The notes under the pieces were generated by a model. The model did not search any database. It saw only the letters and a list, made by a program, of their open reading frames with translations, and was not told the DNA's origin. A stretch of 64,000 nt of DNA, taken from Apostichopus japonicus (lineage: Eukaryota > Echinodermata > Holothuroidea > Aspidochirotida > Stichopodidae). Where the stretch lies: positions 1,406,501 through 1,470,500 of the forward strand of contig NC_092571.1 of the NCBI RefSeq assembly GCF_037975245.1. The letters are read 5' to 3'. Every line of letters starts with the position of its first letter. The stretch's first letter is position 1. A program made the position numbers and the translations under genes. This document shows positions 60,480 to 64,000 of the stretch, one piece after another.

Positions 60480-62424
60480 AAATGATTCATTTACTGCATA
60501 TGCCAGCAAGACATATATATATCATTGCTTACTTGGTGGACTAGCATCAATCAATAAACGTTGTGAATGTTCCGCACAGCCAGACAGTAATAATGTGATA
60601 TATAATATGTCCATGTAAACAGAAGACTGTGATCAGCTGGAAAGAAATGCATGCTGGGTAATTTATTGATTCGAATATTATGGTATGTTTACATTAAGCT
60701 GGGAGACAAATTTTGTGGACCTTATGACAGAAAATATGTGGATTCAAATTCACAATAATACAGGTTTAAAAGAGGTAGAAAAATGGCAGCTTTCTTTATG
60801 AGATAGTTTGTTAGGATGGTAAGTTAGTCCTTACTTGGAATTGCTGTAACCTATTAGCAATATGTACAGGTTGAAATGCATTCCTGGATCCTTCCATGGA
60901 GAAAGTTATTGCCTGGGAAGGGAGTCAATGGGGCGGGGCGGGGGGGGAGGGAATTTCTACCTCCCATTTGAGAAAGTTTTGATGTCACAATGGTGTAATA
61001 TTTAACATCTTTTGAAGTCATTTATGTTCAGGATTTTTCCCCTTTTTTCACAAATATTGACAATTTTTATTTTTCTTCCAAGTGTTTGGCGCCCCTTCAA
61101 AACGTTTTGGCAACCCTGCAAAGGGTCACATCTCCCCCAATGAGAACACCAGGGATTCAAATGATATAGGATAAAGGATAGCTTTCCCTGGTATGTCCCC
61201 TTTCCTTAAGGTAAACTCTTATCAATACATCTCACACATTGGTGATAGCATCTAGGAAATGCTATACCGTTATTAATTAACAAGACTTTATGTTCTTTCT
61301 GTGGGCCCTGAGAAGAAAACATTAGTCTTTTCACATAGGCCATGTAGTCAAAGTTGAAGAGGGCAATTAGAAATAGGGGATAATTAAAACATCACATGTG
61401 AAATGTGTAAAGCTGAACTGAATAAAATTCAGCATCTGTGGACAGTATGGATTTGAACCCTGTTCAAATGCTCTTTAAAAACAATTACATTTCTTTGTAA
61501 GATGTAAGTTATTCCTATTCCTATTATCTAAAGCTGTACCATACAGTTTGAAATCGCTGAAGAGAAAAAAATATAATAAATCAGCTTAGGCTTGAAAAAC
61601 TTCCCTGTTTTGCAGAGTTATATCTTCCTTTGAGGAGGTTCTGTAATTTTTATCATGGTAAAATTTAGCTTGTTATTTTCAGCAAAGGCAGTATATTATT
61701 AACAGGTAACATGACTATATATACATACCGGTATTACGGACGGACGGACGTACGGATGGATGTACGTACGTCAATATCCAGCTAGAGCGTAACCGCTCAC
61801 CCTTGAGGCCAAACACGTTAGATTAACATTTGAACAGCTGTCTGATTATCAATACTATATTAGATAAACAACTACCTGTACATTCTTTGTTTTATCCAGG
61901 GAAAGGCCTGGTTTGTACATGGAAAAGAAAGTAAACGAGCTGTGAAGACATGGAAGACATTAACCATAAATAGCTTTAGTGTAGCATCACATTGACAACA
62001 TGTACACTGTGGCTTTAACTGTCAATGTATGGGGTAAAATAAAGGGTATGATGTGTTAACGATATTAGCTAATTTGATTTTGAAAGGTTGTTTGAATCTA
62101 TTATGTAATATTTGATAATTCAAGTATAAAGTAGATTCAGCGATGAAATAGCAGATTAGAAATGTTTTGTCATTTTCCTTCGTTCAAGGAAAATTGTGGG
62201 ATTTTGAATGGGACACAGAGACGAGGAAAAGAAAGCGCTTTTTTAAAAATAATTTTATCGTAAGAACTTCATTGTAAAACTTTCGTAAAATGCATCAGTC
62301 GATATTTGTATTTGCCGGAATGTGTGTATTTTTTCCAAATGAATTCACAATCGTATTTAATACAGTAGGTCACACTGCAAGAAGACATCTAGATGTTCTA
62401 TAAAGAAAATTGTAAGAAGTGTTA
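60480..62424. other. Intergenic DNA, no gene seen
   Basis: AT-rich, with a G-rich tract near 60930 and a short GGAC/TACG microsatellite (61735-61772). No exon is supported. Confidence 0.4.
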
Positions 62425-62740
62425 AAGGAATTGTCTGGTGAAAGATTTTGATACATTGTCCTTGTAGTTATGATTTTTCTCTTTCTAACCATGTAAAAAT
62501 TGTCCCCATTCGACGTTTTCAAATTCACCAGTTTCTCACCAAAAGTACCGTTTGTTCGAACGCATCAATATGGTGATTGACGTAGTGCTGGCAAGTAGGC
62601 AAAACAGGCGAGTTGAAGTTAGCACTCCCATTTCCGCAGCAAATACACTCTCACGTGTACACGCACATGTGATTGGCTATATAACGTACATAATGCGAAC
62701 GTATATAGCCTACTGACCCATGCCCAGTTGGTGTTGGTTG
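62425..62740 (+). repeat. Dispersed repeat, uninterrupted copy
   Basis: Aligns with 47450-47744 plus 48383-48420 and lacks the hAT insertion there. Starts near TTAAAGGAATTGTCTGG. No coding capacity recognised. Confidence 0.78.
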
Positions 62741-63007
62741 TTACCTCGATATGCAGGTTGAGTACTGAATTTAGTACTTCAATTTTGGATAACAGTTTGG
62801 AAGGTTCTGAACTTTCTTATCAGAAAATACTATTGTTCCTGTGTACAAAAATTGCTATACATCTTTGCACTTGTGTAGCAGTTTGAACTGTTTAACATAG
62901 CATTTTGCGATGCGGATTCTGGAATAAGTATCTGATCTTAATAGAGTGTTTTCAAACCACAAATATTACTCTCTCAATTTTTTATTTCGCTTCCACATTG
63001 GATCATC

Positions 63008-63235
63008 TGTGGGGAATCAGATCGCAAGTGGGCGCTCATGCCTGGAGTGGGCTATCAGGCCGGAAGTGGGGGGATCAGGCCAGGAATGGGGGGATCAGGC
63101 CGGGAGTGGGCCATCAGGCTGCTGGTGAACGATCAGGCCGAGAGTGGGCGATCAAGCCATGAGTGGTCCATCAGGCCGCAAGTGGGCCATCATGCTGCGA
63201 GTGGGCAATCAGGCCGTGAGTGCGCGATCAACAAA
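63008..63235 (+). repeat. GC-rich 19-bp tandem repeat, about 11 units
   Basis: The unit is ATCAGGCCGNNAGTGGGCC with variants. It is clearly more GC-rich than its surroundings. A 19-bp unit shifts frame every copy, so the small ORFs over it are not genes. Confidence 0.9.
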
Positions 63236-63239
63236 CAGG

Positions 63240-64000
63240 ACCTCATGGAGGTTGTTGGTTACTTATAAATTCAATTTTTTTAAATTTTTATTCTTAACCT
63301 CATAAAGTTATGGTTTCATTTATTAGTGAGAATGTGAAATTATTTATTTATATAAAAATCGATATAAAAAAGTTATAATGTGTGCTTCATGAGTTCCTGT
63401 AGCCTACTGCTTAAACATAATAGCTAGCAATGACGTTGCCTCCATGTTTTTAAAGGAGAGTAAAATCATTTCGACTTATTTTGTTATCTTTTTACTTTAC
63501 ATTTCAAGATACACTGGATATAATACCTCAAATTTATGTATATAGGTTAGGTCACCAAAGAAGGATAGAGTAATAGCTACATTTATTTCAATTCTTCCAA
63601 AATTTTTCTTTAATTTCCACCTGGCCTGATCTACTTTTTAACCAAGGGGTAATTTTTATGTTAAAGGCATCACAGTATGACCTTTTGGGCACTTTTGGGA
63701 TTTGTGGAACTTCAATCAATTAATGCAGTGTTAAGTTCTCATCAGTACCTTCTTTAAAAGTTCATAGAACTGGGTCAAGAATCTTTGAAAGAACTGCGAA
63801 TTGAAACAGCTCGGCAGAGTTAATAGAAATGTTCTTGTTATCTGTGAATAAAGAAAACGGTGTGTCGATGATGCAGGTTATATTTATTTTATGAAAAAAA
63901 GTATGTTTATGAAAGTACAACGCCACCAGATAGATGTTAAGTTACAACTTAACAGTTCTTGGTATTTCTATTTTTTTAATTAAATTAATTAGTCCAGTAT
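63240..64000. other. Intergenic DNA, no gene seen
   Basis: AT-rich sequence to the end of the window, with no recognised feature. Confidence 0.4.

Noticed and set aside
1-64000. CRISPR arrays, bacterial operons or ribosome binding sites
   Set aside because: The spliced gene, TATA box, LINE and Penelope elements and satellites show metazoan nuclear DNA; none of the tandem arrays has unique spacers between identical repeats.

Overview
The window is AT-rich, intron-containing metazoan DNA. It has almost no long coding ORFs, many microsatellites and minisatellites, and several transposon families: hAT-type elements and MITEs, a TTAA MITE family, an L2/CR1-type LINE and Penelope-like elements. 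A small cysteine-rich metallothionein gene and the style of the repeats suggest a marine invertebrate, most likely a deuterostome such as an echinoderm. The species cannot be fixed from the sequence.

Layout. 0.2-2.0 kb is a non-autonomous hAT element with a perfect 8-bp target duplication. 2.18-7.41 kb is the most notable part: a three-exon metallothionein gene (CDS 4084-5663, with TATA box and metal-response elements) lies inside a segment bounded by 13-bp perfect inverted repeats and a perfect 8-bp target duplication, with 344-bp direct repeats either side of the gene. 7.4-19 kb is mostly unique sequence with a TIR element near 11 kb and weak evidence for one or two multi-exon genes (11.5-16.5 kb and 17.9-18.9 kb). 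21.7-24.7 kb is an 85-bp minisatellite with an alternating two-unit structure, interrupted by a 2.04-kb 5'-truncated LINE on the minus strand. 25-41 kb is intergenic DNA with tandem repeats, including a 24-bp array at 37.5-38.3 kb that fakes a 293-aa ORF. 41.5 kb holds a tRNA-like gene or SINE head. 42-48.4 kb holds two hAT elements with target duplications, a TTAA MITE and a Penelope-like retroelement (618-aa RT plus GIY-YIG ORF) whose 3' end carries a hammerhead ribozyme motif. 49-64 kb is intergenic: a 9-bp array of about 500 bp, an AACAT-rich satellite, a third Penelope 3' end and a GC-rich 19-bp array.

The only confident host gene is the metallothionein. The only intact long ORF is the Penelope-like ORF, which has lost its N-terminus. 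Most other long ORFs in the window are simple-sequence artefacts. All alignments and identities were read by eye; no searches or folding calculations were run.
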